Numbered from the stretch's first letter, positions 42,310-55,328 are shown. The stretch: DNA of 64,000 nt from Neocallimastix lanati (nom. inval.) (GCA_016946835.1 JACVTC010000030.1:833501-897500); one strand, 5' to 3'. The notes: generated from the letters alone by a model not told the origin. Program-made: numbers and translations.

Positions 42310-45300
42310 TAATAATAATAATACTGATAATTATAATAATAATAATGATAATAATAATAATACTGATAATTATAATAATAATAGTATGATTAGTTTTAGT
42401 AATAAAGAGAATAATAATACCAACGATATTTATAGTTCAAATATTCTTGGGAATACTGAATCCTTAAAAATTTTAGATCCATCTATTATTAGTCAACCTT
42501 CTATTCAGAAAACAAAACAAAAAAGTAAAAAACAAAGGGCAAAAGAAATTATTGAATTAGCTAAAGAGATAGAACTACCTAGCCAAAAGAAACAAGAAAA
42601 TAATGATATCAATAATAATAGTAATAATAATATAATAAAAAAAGTAAAAATAATAGGTGATCAAAAACGATATGACATAGTACATGATGTAGGAGATACT
42701 GTAGCCAACATAACAATTGGACAATTACTAGATTTGAATCCTAAATTAAGAACAGAATTGTCTAAATCTCTTAAGCTAACAACGATGACTACAATTAATG
42801 AAGTCATTTATAACGAAGAAGATATATTATCAACTATTAAACAAGATAAAATAGTAAAAACTCATGGAAAAGTTGAAGGAGTTGATACAATTATATACTT
42901 AGATTCATGTTCTAGCATTAACTTAATTACTAAAAGTTTTCTAATAAGAAATAACATAAATATAAGTCCTTTATCACAGATAAAAGAAACTTTTCTTCAA
43001 GCATTCAATAATGAAACCATAGTCTCCAAACTTTTCGAGATTGAAATAACCATAGGAGATATTACTCTTAAAGAAATTTTCAGACTCATTGAAAAAGATG
43101 ATATATTTAATGTATTAATTGGTGTTGATACTTTGAGACATATGAAATTGATTATCAATTTTACAGACAATAATTTATATCAAAAATTAGACGATATTAA
43201 AAAAATTGGAAGTATTGAAAATGTTTCTACCCTTCATTACGAGGAATTTAATAACGATTTTAATGATCTAAATTCCAATGATAATGTAAATGAAATAAAT
43301 TATTTGAAAGGAAATAATTGTAATGAATTATATTGTGATAATAAAAACAATGATTTAAACAAAAATAATGGTTTAAATAAAAATAAGAATTCGAATAAAA
43401 GTAATAATTTCAATAAAGAAAATGGTTTAAATAATGGCTTAAATAAAAATGAGAACTTCAATAGAAATATTAAACCGAATAACAATAAAAATTCTCTTAA
43501 TTTAAATGAAGATATTGATTTAGATAAAAATAAAAATTTAACTAATAATAATAATAATATTGACTCAAATGAAAATTTTGACTTTAATATAAATATAAAC
43601 ATAAATAGAAATGATGATTTTATTGATATAAATAAAAATAATGTAATAAATTCGAAAAATGAAAATTTCTTAAATAATAATTATATTGAAAATGATGAAG
43701 CAGCTATAGAATATCTTTTATGTACCCAAGATCAATACGAGAAGATCTTTATTAATGATAATAAGAATAAATATAAGGAAGAATTAATAGAAGAAATCAT
43801 TGAGGGAACAGATGAAGACAAAAGACAAGCCCTTAAACAATTATTAGAAAACAACGAAGAATTACTAGCTATCAGCACTGATGATTTGGGAAAATCGAAA
43901 CTATTAGCTCATGTAATTAAGTTAAATCCAAATCAAAAACCTATTAAGCAGAGGAAATATAGAATTGCTGACAAAAAGAAAATGGAGATCTTAAGAGAAG
44001 AAATTCAAAAACTCCGAGATAATGGACTCATCGAGCCTTCTCAATCTTCTTGGTCTTTTCCAGTTGTTCTTGTACCTAAAAATAATGGTACATGGAGAAT
44101 GTGCGTTGACTATCGGAAGCTCAATGATATCACAGAGAAGGATGCCTACCCATTACCATATATTGAAGAAATATTATACTCAGTAGGTAATGATGTAAAA
44201 TTCCTGTCTACGCTTGATCTATTTTCCGGATTCCACCAGATTCCAATGAAAAAGGAAGATAAGGATAAAACATGTTTTACTACCATTTATGGAAATTATA
44301 ATTTTAAAGTAATGCCATTCGGATTATGTAATGCTCCCGCTACTTTCCAAAGGGAGATGAATAGAATATTTTTACCTTTAATAGGAAAATGTATGTTTGT
44401 CTACATGGACGATTTAGTAATCTTTTCATGCAGCTTGGAAGAACACTTAAAGAATCTCCAAGATATTTTCAATATTATCAAAGAAAATGGTCTTAAAGTT
44501 AATCTCTCAAAATGTCACTTTTTGAAAAAAGAAGTTCAAGTCTTAGGTCATCTTCTAACTACTGAAGGCATTAAAACAGTACAGAAGAAAGTTGATTCAA
44601 TTAAAATTATGAAATCACCAACTAATTTAACTCAATTACGTTCTTTTTTGGGTGCCGTGGGGTATTACAGAAAGTTTATTAAAAATTATTCAAGCATTGC
44701 TCAACCATTATATAAATTACAGAAGAAAAATACAAAATTTCAATGGACCCAGACAGAAGAAAATGCTTTCCGTGAACTAAAAGAAAAATTAGTAAAAGCT
44801 CCAATACTTAGTTTTCCAAATTTCGATAAACAATTTATAATAAGAACAGATGCATCATATGACGGGTTGGGTGGTGTATTAATCCAAAAAGATAATGAAG
44901 GAGTTGAACACCCTATATTTTATGTTAGTCGTACATTAAAGAAATATGAATTAAATTATAGCGTAACAGATATCGAAGGAACTGCTGCTTTCTATTGTAC
45001 AAAAAAATTTAAATCATACCTTAATTGTAATAATTTTAAAACAATTCTTTTTACCGATCATAAACCCCTAGTCGGGTTATTTAACAATAACAAAGAACCT
45101 AATAACGCTAGACAAATGAGATGGGTTGTTACCTTGAGCATGCTAAATGTCATTGTCAAATATGAACCTGGAAAGAAAAATGTGGTCGCCGATGCTCTTT
45201 CACGATTACCATTAAATAAAGAAGAAAATCAAAAAATTCTAATTACGAATTCCATTAATACAAATAATAATGAAATAAACTTAAGCAAATCAATTAAAGA

Positions 45301-46459
45301 ATTCCTTAAAAGAAAAATTGTAACTATTGATGATGTAAAATATTACAAAGAAAACAATAAATTAAGGAAAGTTATTGACGATAAAGAAGAAAAAATTGAA
45401 CTATTATTATCCGCACATAACGTAGGACATGAAGGTTTTCATAAAACCTATAATAGATTGAAGAAGAATTACTATTGGGAAAATATGAGCAAAGATGTGG
45501 AAATTCTAGTTAAAACATGTCATCAATGCCAGTTGAATAGACCTCAACCAGCTAATATAGGAACTGAAAATCATGCTACTACACCAGAATCCCCTTTTCG
45601 TCGAGTTGGTCTAGATATTATTGGTCCCCTCCCTGAAACCAAATCAAAAAACAAATATATTATAGTACTTGTTGATTATTTCACTAAGTGGGTGGAAGCT
45701 GAACCACTCATAACTATTGAATCAAATGATGTAATAAAATTTTTAACAAGAGTATTTTCACGTCATGGTATTCCGGAAGTATTAATTACCGATAATGGAC
45801 CTCAATTTACTTCAGACACAACGAAAGGATTCTTAGATTTATATGGTGTTTATGTACATTACACAAGCACCTATCGCCCTGAAAGTAATGGCCAAGTTGA
45901 AAACCGAAATCGCGAAATTGGAAAATATTTAAGGTTATTGGGAAACAATCAGAAGGATTGGGATGAAATTCTACCAAGTGCACTTTGGGCCCTTAGAACA
46001 TGCAAAAGTGAAGTTACTAAATTCAGTAGTTTCGAACTTCTTTATGGTAGAACCGATCTTCAACCTTTCGAGTTATCGTTAGATATAAATGATAGACATA
46101 TTCATGAAACAACAGAAGAATATTTAATTAGGAAATTTACTACTCATTGGAGATGGATTTTAGAAGCTACTAATAATATTAATAATGCTAATAAATTATG
46201 GGAAAATAGACGAAGACAAAAAGATTCAATGAAATCTACTTTTGAAAAAGGAGATTTAGTTTTAATCCGTAATTTTTCCCGCAAAAAACTCGATCCTTAT
46301 TATATTGGACCTATGAAAATTGTCAAGATGGAATTTAATACAGCAATATTATGTGACCCACTTACTGGTGAAATTGCTGATAGAAATGTCCATAAGAAAA
46401 ACCTAATTCATTATTATACATGGCACAATGAGACTTCAAGGGACGAAGTCCATAGTTAA
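41915..46459 (+). CDS. Ty3-E Pol (protease, RT, RNase H, integrase), expressed by -1 frameshift
   Basis: The frame is open from the slippery site to the stop at 46459; the first Met of the long ORF is 42131 (1442 aa from there). An Asn tract encoded by (AAT)n lies at about 42160-42385. Protease has YLDSCSSINLI (DSC rather than DSG) near residue 257 from that Met. A second Asn-rich insertion occupies 43290-43680. RT has VDYRKLND and YMDD (near 757); RNase H has RTDASYDG (near 905); integrase has an HHCC finger (GHEGFHKTY, CHQCQ) and DDE core (GLDIIGP, TDNGPQF, PESNGQVENRN); a GPM-type module ends the protein. No chromodomain. Intact. Confidence 0.94.
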
Positions 46460-46471
46460 GCGGGGAGATTC
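46460..46471 (+). other. Ty3-E polypurine tract
   Basis: GCGGGGAGATTC directly before the 3' LTR, preceded by a hairpin GACTTC...GAAGTC (46432-46450) that overlaps the end of pol. Confidence 0.8.
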
Positions 46472-47175
46472 TGATCCGGAACTAGTTTATTTACTTCAAA
46501 TAAGCATACATAAAAATGATAAAAAAGAAAAAAATATAAAATATTTATAATAATGAAATTATTTAAAATTAAAATAGTTATAATAAAAAAAAATTTATTT
46601 ATAATAAAATTATTTATAATAAGAATAATTATCTATAAATTGTTTTTAATAAAATAAATACAGAAATATTTAATTCTGTATAAAATTAAATCGATTGATA
46701 ATACTAACTATTATTTTTATTGTTTTCTCTAAAATAGATTATTATTTTCTGTATTCTTTTTACAATAATAAACTTTATGAGAATATAATATTAATAATTT
46801 ACAAGAATATTAAATTATATATTAATTGATAAATTAAAACATTATTAGAATAGATAGTTAAAATTTTAAATATAAATAAATCATTAATAATTATACAACT
46901 ATATTTTAAAATAGATACTTTAGAATAGGTTAATTTTAAAATATATTAATATTAAAATAACATTCATAATAGAATAATATAAATAAATGTATATGTTAAT
47001 GTTCAATTCAAGATTCATGTAAAAAACTATAAAAGGAAGAAATTTTCTTTCTTTTGAAAAGGACAACAATAAAATAAAATAAAAATTTATAAAATACTTT
47101 TAAACTAATAAAAATTTATTTATAATATTTAATATTGTGTTTTTAAAATATTGTGTGTGATCTGTGCCCATATCA
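46472..47175 (+). repeat. 3' LTR of Ty3-E (704 bp)
   Basis: Copy of 39382-40085; ends CCCATATCA followed by TTTT. Confidence 0.96.
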
Positions 47176-47179
47176 TTTT

Positions 47180-47193
47180 TAAGATTCGTTACA
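47180..47193 (-). repeat. Detached end of the Ty3-D 5' LTR
   Basis: TAAGATTCGTTACA equals the end of the other Ty3-D LTR (25708-25721) and is followed by the ATATC target duplication. This shows that everything between 31794 and 47179 was inserted into that LTR. Confidence 0.9.
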
Positions 47194-47229
47194 ATATCTG
47201 ACCAGAAAACGTATATCAAATTCTAGTTA

Positions 47230-47860
47230 TGTCAAAGTTTTTAGATAATTTGGTCTTAACGATTAGGTCAAGATGCCAAATTATAGTAATTAATTAATAA
47301 CTTAATTTTACTCTTATTTAAAACATATTGGTATTAGTAAATTTTATAATTAAGTTTTTTATTTAAAATATAAATTTTATTTAATCTTAATAATATTTTA
47401 TTACATTATTATTTTATATAATTATTACTATAATTTAAATTACAATAATCCTACAAAGGATTAATCAAAAGATTTAAACATGTATTTATATAAAATAATT
47501 AATTATTTAAATATTAATTATTAATATGAATATGCAATAATATTAATATAAGTTTGATATTGATAATGTAAAATAAGATAATAATATAAATATTTAATAT
47601 AAATAAAATATAAGAATATAATAACTAATATATTTTATAATTAAAATATAATATGTAGAAATTAATTTAATGACAATCACGTGTTTACATTATTTAATAT
47701 ATATTAATTAGTAATTAGTTGGCCTAGACTAATTCCTAAATATTTTAATAAAGTTAATTTAATAATAATTATTATATTATTATTTTTTATTAATATTGAA
47801 ATTCAAATAACTGAATTATCGAAATTGAAATTGAATTGAAATTCAGTTATTATCTTAACA
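47230..47860 (+). mobile_element. D2: solo LTR, family D (631 bp), in Cop-1
   Basis: TGTCAAAGTTTT...TTATCTTAACA with perfect duplication AGTTA (47225-47229, 47861-47865). Aligns with D1 with several short indels. Confidence 0.95.
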
Positions 47861-47865
47861 AGTTA

Positions 47866-48259
47866 ATTATCTTCAACGTATAAAGTATATTATCCAGTGA
47901 AATAAGAAAATTGTAATCTTTCAATATTCAAGAAATACTTAAAGATTCAATACATGATAAGACTAATATTTCTTAAGATGCTAAAATAATTAAATTGCTA
48001 TTTATTTAATTATATTTACAAAATAATTATGAAAAAAAAAACACTTTAATCATATATTAGAACAATATCTTCAGCAAAATACTTTAAAGTTATAATATTA
48101 AACTTTTATCATTAATATTTCAATAATAAGAAAATTCAAATATATAAAATCCTTTTAAAATTTTGAATTTTAGGGGAAAGTAAACAAAATAAAATAAAGA
48201 ACTTTAAATATAAAATACTAAAGAAATATTACTTAACTGATTCTTTGTTTTGATTATTT

Positions 48260-48298
<39 letters not shown>

Positions 48299-49367
48299 TC
48301 TTGGAAATGAATAAAATTGTCTAAGAGTGAAAATTAAAATAAAATTAACCTACAAGGAAAAATAAGTGAAATATGGAATCTTAATCAATTATGAAGCAAT
48401 TTATATAATGTACTAATAAGTTTAAATGACAAGAATAATATAATTAATTATAAATGAAATCAATTTTAGTACCCCAGGATTATAATTTATCAAATACACC
48501 AATATATAGAAATCAACAATTTTATGTAAAACAAAAAAATAGTTTCATAAGAGATTTCATAATAAATATTTAAAAGCAATCGCAAGGTTAATACTAAACC
48601 CACAAAAGAGTGATAAATAAAAAATAATAAATTGGTTACCTCTTACCAACAAAAGTATACCCTGTTGCAAGGTTAATTACTTATCCCACAAAAAGAGATT
48701 GTAATAAATGGTTTCTATCTCTTTATCCAACAAAAGTAAGGTTGAAGACTATAGGTCGAAGATACCACTTTAATAAATTTATTTTTAACAGGTTAATAAT
48801 AATTTATATAATGATTGCAAGTTACTTTAACGTAACAAAACTTAATTCGATGAAGTTTATATAAAACTCATCATATATAAATCTCGAAACTACAAAACGA
48901 AAATATATATAAAAGTTAGCGCTAATCTATAAAGCGGATTAAAATTGAAAGTGATGTAAAACCCAATATATAAGAGGTATTCACACAAATTGAGATGGTA
49001 TAATATCACCCTTCAAGAGAAAGGTTTCCATCATACAAATGGTAATATATAAACCATATATTGTAAGAGATGTTTTAGAAACATCTAATATTAATGGTGT
49101 AATAATATTAAATACTTAGTTTTAGGGGGAAATTATTTGATTACAAATATAATTAAGAAATTATTTTAACAATATTTAAATTGAATTAAAGAAATTAATA
49201 AAATGTAAAAATATTTTATTCATGTAAAATTAAAGGATTATTTTAGAATAGAAATAATTAATAGTTAATAATATCAAGTTAATATTATATACTAGAAAAA
49301 CTTTATATTCACATATTCACCAGTAAACCAATTTATTCATTATAGAATAACTAGGTTTAAGGGGGAA
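47866..49367 (+). other. Cop-1 3' interior (non-coding) and PPT
   Basis: No frame longer than 60 codons. Imperfect repeats of a GCAAGGTTAAT...CCCACAAAA(A)GAG block lie at about 48579 and 48668, with CCAACAAAAGTA at about 48647 and 48730. PPT-like AGGGGGAA occurs at about 49131 and again next to the LTR (49359-49367). Confidence 0.6.
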
Positions 49368-49582
49368 TGTTACAATATGTGAATTTATATATTAAATGAA
49401 TCTAAAATAATAATAATATAAATTTTAATATAAACATAATATAATGTAATTAATTAAAGTAATCTAGAACAAGCCACATTTTAGTATAAATAGATGTAAA
49501 TTTCATTATGTTGAACATTGCTAATAACCTATTCATATTTATCATAAATAACCTCATTAATAAAACTTCATATAAAATAACA
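49368..49582 (+). repeat. 3' LTR of Cop-1 (215 bp)
   Basis: Copy of 22048-22263 with about one substitution and one T deletion; followed by the ATTAT duplication. Confidence 0.95.
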
Positions 49583-49587
49583 ATTAT

Positions 49588-49970
49588 ATATATATATATA
49601 TTTTTTTTATTTAATTTTCTAAAAAAAATTCTAGTCATAATAAACGTTTGTCTTAATTATTTTTATTATTATTTAAAATTTTATTTATTCATTTATAATT
49701 TATTTATTCATTTATTTATTTATGTAATAAAAATTTTCGAAATGACACACCCCCCATTATATTTATAGACATATAAATGTGGCTTAGACCACATGACACA
49801 TTAGTGTATCATGACATATAATATATAAATATACATACTAATAATTCATGTAAGTTAACAACTATTTATTATTTATTATTATTTTTATTTTAATTTTATA
49901 ATCAATTTTATTGTTTATTATTTAAAAGTTAAATTATATTTTAAATCAATATAAAAAAAAATAAAAAAAT
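49588..49970. other. Upstream region of the Rpn-like gene
   Basis: AT-rich. At about 49742-49822 there is a C6 run and two small hairpins (TGTGG...CCACA, GACAC...GTGT). No gene. Insertion of Cop-1 brought its LTR to about 390 bp from the next ATG. Confidence 0.6.
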
Positions 49971-51137
49971 ATGAGTACAAATTTTTTAAAATATTATGGA
50001 AGTGAATTAGAAGACAATAAAATAGCAGAATTTAAATCAATTGATGGAAAAATTGAAAAATTAGAATATAAAACAATTGCTGATTCAGCATATGATCAAA
50101 CATTTAAAAGATTATTTTCTTGGAACTTGATAATTGATGATGTTAAAGGAGAAGAACGATTAAGAAGTTTATTAAATAGTTTTTTCTTTCCTAATGTCGA
50201 CGAAAATGGATATAAAATTAAAGAAGTTATAGAAATTAGAAATGAGAAAGAATATTTAGGTAGTGAAAATGCTGGAGGAAAATTATCATTTGATGTTACC
50301 TGCAGGTGTATTTGTTGGAAAGGCGAAAGAAAAGAAGGAGAAGAAGGAGAAGAAGGAATATTTGATGTTGAAATGCAAACAAGTTATGAAAGTGATTTTG
50401 TAGTTCGATTATTAGAATATGGATTTGGTTTAAGATATGATGGAATAAAAATCAAAGAAGATGAAAATAAACAAGATCAAAATGAAGAAGAAAATAAAGA
50501 GGAAAAACAAAAAAAAGATAAAAAAAAAAAGAAAGAAAAAAAAAGAAAACCTGTTAAATTATTATCCTTTTTAAATTATGATAATTATGATACTGATAAC
50601 TTTAATCATCAATCTTATAAAACTGTAATAAAATTACAAGATCCAAGTGGAAATATAATTGGAACTTTAGATAATCCACCAGTTGAAGTTTATGCTATAA
50701 ATTTACCATATGAAATTAAGAAATTATCAAATAATGAACCACTAATATTCAATAAAAAGATATTAGACAAATCTGGAGTAGAATGGATAAAGTTGTTAGG
50801 TTTAAGACATTGGGCTACTAGAGATGAACATCTGTTGTATCACAAATATATCATTCCAAAAAATACAGGAGATAGTAATAATGTTATCCAGTCAGCTATT
50901 AGAATTCTTGAAATGATAAATGAAAGAGATCTTAAAGAATTTATTAAAAACGAAGCTATATTCTTAGGTCAAATTAAAGGAGCAGAAGAAAAAGGAGATA
51001 AAGAAAGAAAGTATAAAGTTTGTGAAAAAATGTTAAAAAATAATGAAGATATGGAACGTATTGTAATGTATACAGAACTCACCATTGAAGAAATTACCCA
51101 ATATCAAGAATATTTAAAAAGAAGGAGATTAAATTAG
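49971..51137 (+). CDS. Rpn-like PD-(D/E)XK nuclease family protein
   Basis: 388 aa, MSTNFL start. The N-terminal half resembles the bacterial Rpn / PD-(D/E)XK family transposase (PF12784 type). It has AYDQTFKRLFS (D42), RLRSLLNSFF, then the nuclease core SFDVTCRC (D108) and FDVEMQ (E134-x-Q136), followed by SDFVVRLLEYGF. A Lys/Glu low-complexity insert (about 163-195) separates the core from a second half with LINLPYEIK-like and LGLRHWATRDE motifs. The C-terminal tail (GAEEKGDKERKYKVCEKMLKNN... TIEEITQYQ) is typical of the family. In bacteria Rpn proteins promote recombination; here it may be an old horizontal acquisition. No intron or break is visible. Possible host gene or domesticated element; role unknown. 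Confidence 0.8.
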   Translation: MSTNFLKYYGSELEDNKIAEFKSIDGKIEKLEYKTIADSAYDQTFKRLFSWNLIIDDVKGEERLRSLLNSFFFPNVDENGYKIKEVIEIRNEKEYLGSENAGGKLSFDVTCRCICWKGERKEGEEGEEGIFDVEMQTSYESDFVVRLLEYGFGLRYDGIKIKEDENKQDQNEEENKEEKQKKDKKKKKEKKRKPVKLLSFLNYDNYDTDNFNHQSYKTVIKLQDPSGNIIGTLDNPPVEVYAINLPYEIKKLSNNEPLIFNKKILDKSGVEWIKLLGLRHWATRDEHLLYHKYIIPKNTGDSNNVIQSAIRILEMINERDLKEFIKNEAIFLGQIKGAEEKGDKERKYKVCEKMLKNNEDMERIVMYTELTIEEITQYQEYLKRRRLN

Positions 51138-52235
51138 GTTATTATTATTTTATTGTATTCTAATATATAATATTTTAATTAATCACATATACTATTTAAT
51201 TAGTGTTATTAATAAAAAAAAATAATAAGTAAAAAAGAATACTTGTTCGTCTATTAAAATAATATATTTGGTTTTTATTATTAATTTTGAAAATCATTCA
51301 AGAAAATAATTAAAACAATTATTTTATATGTAAAGTATTTTAATAATATTTTTTTTTTTTTTTAACAAATTTCAATATGTTATACTCTGAAAGTTTTTGC
51401 TTATTTCAAGTAGCGTCCAAAAATATATTATGAATTTATTAATATATTTTGAATTAAATGAATGTAATAATTAAATAAATAAATAGGTTAAAAGATCTTT
51501 TTCAAAAAACCTTTTTTTTTTTTTTTTTTTTTTTTAATATAAAGCCAATAACTAAATTTAAAAAACTTTTATTTTTGAAAAGAATATTGAATACTAATTG
51601 GTTTAACATTTCAAATAAAAGCTATATTAATTAATATTAAGAAAATGTATTTGAAATATATTAAAAAATAATAAAATAAAATAAAATAAAATAATAATGT
51701 AAAAATATATCATCCAATAATGTACTGTAAAAAAAAAAAAAAAAAAAAAAAAAAATAACAATAATATTGTATATAAAATATATAAAATTTGTTAATTCTA
51801 TTTAATTATTTAATAATAATGTAATAGTATAATATAATATAAAACACTTTTTTATATTATCTATAGTTATATATAATAGTATTAATATTTTTAACTAGTA
51901 AGGATAAGTAGCCCTAAATTATAATTAAAATCATTTTGATTATTAAATAAAACTTTTTTTTTTTTATTTGAGGGTAGAAATTTAGTTTGAAAATAAAAAA
52001 AAAAAAGGTAATACTATGGTATGCTAAAGAAAAAAAAAAAAAAATAGAGATACCTTTATTTTCATTTTTACTTTTTTTTTTTAAAAAAAAAATTTGGGGA
52101 ATATTCCTTTTTCATTTTTATTATCTTTTCGATGACTGTAAATCCAACCATCTTTATAATTCCAATCGATTACAATTAAAATTTCATCTTTTTTTTTTTT
52201 TATGTTTAAACTAATTATATTCCCTATATTCCCTT
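51138..52235. other. Intergenic, AT-rich
   Basis: Homopolymer runs (T at about 51350-51364 and 51511-51535, A at about 51730-51755) and nothing gene-like. A 75-codon frame near 52000 is made of A/T runs. Confidence 0.7.
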
Positions 52236-52995
52236 GATATGAAATCATTTGTCGCCACTACAACATTATCTAATAAATTATCAAATTTTGGTTTTGGTAT
52301 TGTTTTTAGTTTTTAACTATTTTAATGGTTTTGGATTTTTATCATTTCTTTCTGATAATTTTCTCGATTCATAATTTTTCTTTTCTTTTATTTTTTCTAA
52401 ATCTACCTAATAAATATAATAATTCGTAGGAACGAAATTTTAATCTAAAATACCATTATTAACATTTTCATATAACAATTTTCTAATATCTATCAATATC
52501 TGAATATCTTTTTTATTCCTTTATAATCGAGTCTTTTATTCAATTCTATACGACTAGAAATGTCATATTCATCTAGAAATAAAACAATGTTATGTTCGAG
52601 GGCTTACTTAAATAACAAAATCATGAGTTCAATCAGATTATAATCAAGAAGGCATATAAGCGATGGTGTCATTTTTTTTTACCTTTACATTAGGATTTAA
52701 AATAATTCCAATTTTTATCAGCATAATCAATTAATAATTTCATAAATCTAATAATCCTTTACTCTTGATGCACCCACTAAACGTATTTTGTCCGTTTTTC
52801 ACATTCATCATTTACGTAGTAGTATAATCTATTAATAATTTCATCATTTCATAACACCAATCTTAAGAATCTCAACAAAAAAATAGGATATTGTTTTAAA
52901 CAATCTGGTCTATTTATATCCAATATAATAATATTTTCATTAGCATAACTAAATAATAATTTTAATATTTCAACTTCATTAGATATAATGCTATA
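52236..52995 (-). pseudogene. Ankyrin-repeat protein pseudogene
   Basis: Read on the minus strand in changing frames. NEVEILKLLFSYANENIIILDIN (about 52985-52915) is a typical ankyrin helix pair; MKLLIDYADKNW (about 52750), TPSLICLLDYNLIELMILL (about 52668-52612) and EHNIVLFLDEYD (about 52595) are further repeats. Stops and frameshifts interrupt at least four places. The tail (LIDIRKLLYENVNNG and a basic C-terminus) extends to about 52240. Repeats of this wording are familiar from large ankyrin families of AT-rich fungi. Confidence 0.65.
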
Positions 52996-53321
52996 ATATA
53001 TATATATATTAGAATATAAAATTTTTTGACTTTATAAAGATTTTTTTTTTCTTTAATTGAATAGATATATATATATATTCTATAACCACTTTATAATTAA
53101 AATAAAAAAATTAAGGGTAATATAAAAAATATAAAACATTAATAAAAATAAATATCATATTATTTTTTTTGTTGTAATTTATTTATTTTATTTCATAACA
53201 TTTCTATTATATCATTATTATTTCTTTTTAAATTTATTTCAAAGATTAAAGGGTTCACTATAATTTACAATATTTTCTTTAATAAAATAAAAATAAACCT
53301 TTTTTTTTATAGCAATAGTTG

Positions 53322-53640
53322 AAATCTTATTTTATTATTTATTATTTATTATTTATTATTTATTATTTATTATTTATTATTTATTATTTATTATTTATTA
53401 TTTATTATTTATTATTTATTATTTATTATTTATTATTTATTATTTATTATTCATTATTTATTATTATTATTATTATTATTTATTATTTATTATTTATTAT
53501 TTATTATTTATTATTTATTATTTATTATTTATTATTTATTATTTATTATTTATTATTTATTATTTATTATTTATTATTTATTATTTATTATTTATTATTT
53601 ATTATTTATTATTTATTATTTATTATTTATTATTTATTAT
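53322..53640. repeat. (ATTATTT)n heptanucleotide microsatellite
   Basis: About 45 copies of a 7-bp unit, with one variant (TTCATTA near 53451) and a short (ATT)n interruption (53460-53480). Because 7 is not a multiple of 3 the repeat is open as a 7-residue peptide repeat; this is not a gene. Confidence 0.97.
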
Positions 53641-55113
53641 TAATAAATTATAAATAATTTAAATATAAATATATAATATATCATCAAAAAGTTAGAATTA
53701 TTAATATATTAAATATCCATTCTGTATTTTGTTATGGCTATTTTTAATAAGGAAATTTAATAGAATTACCATATAAAAATAAAATAATTTTTTAAACTTA
53801 TTAAACTAAACTTTATGTTGTTTGTAATATTAAAATATTAATTAAAATTTGTGATAAAAAAATTTAATATATTTATTTTCATATTATATATTTATTAAAT
53901 AAATAATTTTTTTTTAATATATATATAAAAATAAAAATATATTTGTAAATAAAATGATACTAATAGATATATATAAATATTGACCTTAATTAAAATAAGA
54001 ATAATATGAATTTATTAATTACAAAAATAATTAGTTATAGTATTATTAATATTAATTATCTAATTTATATATTTATAATGTATATTATTGAAATATAATT
54101 TGATATTGAATAAAAATTATATAATAGTTATAAAAATAATAATAATATAAGTAATAATAATTATTTAATTCCTATTGTTAATTTACTTAAATTCTATATA
54201 TAACTAAAATGATTTAATTTTAATTGTTAGTATTTATTTTCCACATCGTAATTCTTCAAAAATTTAATTAGCATTTTTTTACTCTTCCTTAATTCTTAAG
54301 AAATTTATTTATTATTATTTATTTCCAACTTCCTTTGCCATTATGATACATTATTGTATTAATAATTATAATAATTGTATTTCTAATGCTAATTATTCAT
54401 TTTCAATTTCTTTTATATAATGTAAGAGTTTAATGCATTAACATTAGTTTCCATACTTTCGTAATAATAATAATAACTATAATTGATAAACAATTTATAA
54501 TAGTAAATATAAAAATGTTTATACTGAAAGTTGTCTTTACGTTCCTAATGTTAAATTAAGAAGTTTTTAACAACTTTATTAATAAAAAATTATTTGTTAA
54601 TTTTATTGTATAAAAATAAACTTTAAACTAACTCAAAACTATTTAAATAAATAATTAAATAAAACTAATTATTTTATATTTTAATTATATTCACTCTGAT
54701 ATAATTAAGAAAATTATATTTTCGTATGCATTTATTTTATTTAATTATAAAATAACACACAACAAGACTTTTATTCTTCTCTTCTTTTAATAAAGACTAC
54801 TTTATACTAAAATTTTTAAAAAAATTTAGGTTTATAATATTAATATATTATATTTTATTATATTAATATTATATGAGAATAATATAATAATATAATAATA
54901 ATTTATAAATAGTAATATATAAAAATAATATAAAATAAACTTTAACTACTTTATTTAACTATATTAATTTCATACATTTTTCATAAAATTTAATTAATTT
55001 TATAATAATTCTTTATCAATAAAAATAATAAATAATAAAAATAATAAATAATAAATAATAATAATAATAATTATAATAATAATAATAATAATCATAATAA
55101 TAATAATAATAAT
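53641..55113. other. AT-rich spacer left of Cop-2
   Basis: Nothing gene-like seen. It ends in an (AAT)n tract (55030-55113) that contains the ATAAT target of Cop-2. Confidence 0.7.
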
Positions 55114-55315
55114 TGTCAACCGACTTCTCCGGTAGTAACTCGAGAGATAATAAAGTTTAATATAATTTATTTATTTTATTTATTTATTTTATATTTTATT
55201 TATTTTAAAAGAGTCATCATTACATAAATTTATTTTATAGATTATTTTATACATGAATACATAAATCTATACTAATGTATAAATCACATGTTATAAATTT
55301 TCTATTCTATTAACA
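55114..55315 (-). repeat. 3' LTR of Cop-2 (202 bp)
   Basis: On the plus strand TGTCAACCGACTTC...TTCTATTAACA; copy of 58715-58916. Confidence 0.95.
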
Positions 55316-55328
55316 TTCCCCCCTCAAA

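Larger units (their letters stand above)
39382..47175 (+). mobile_element. Ty3-E: intact Ty3/gypsy retrotransposon
   Basis: 704-bp LTRs (39382-40085, 46472-47175) with one difference noticed (GACAATAC versus GATAATAC), 4-bp duplication TTTT (39378-39381, 47176-47179), PBS, hairpin leader, intact gag, frameshift signal, intact pol, PPT GCGGGGAGATTC. Likely active or very recently so. It was inserted in the 3' duplication of Y. Confidence 0.95.

Noticed and set aside
42006-42389. Poly-Ile reading frame
   Set aside because: Shifted frame of the (AAT)n Asn tract in Ty3-E pol.
51138-52235. Small coding frame near 51987-52214
   Set aside because: Built from A and T homopolymers; no coding character.
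53319-53657. 112-codon hydrophobic (LLFIIYY) repeat protein
   Set aside because: It is the heptanucleotide microsatellite, open by arithmetic only.
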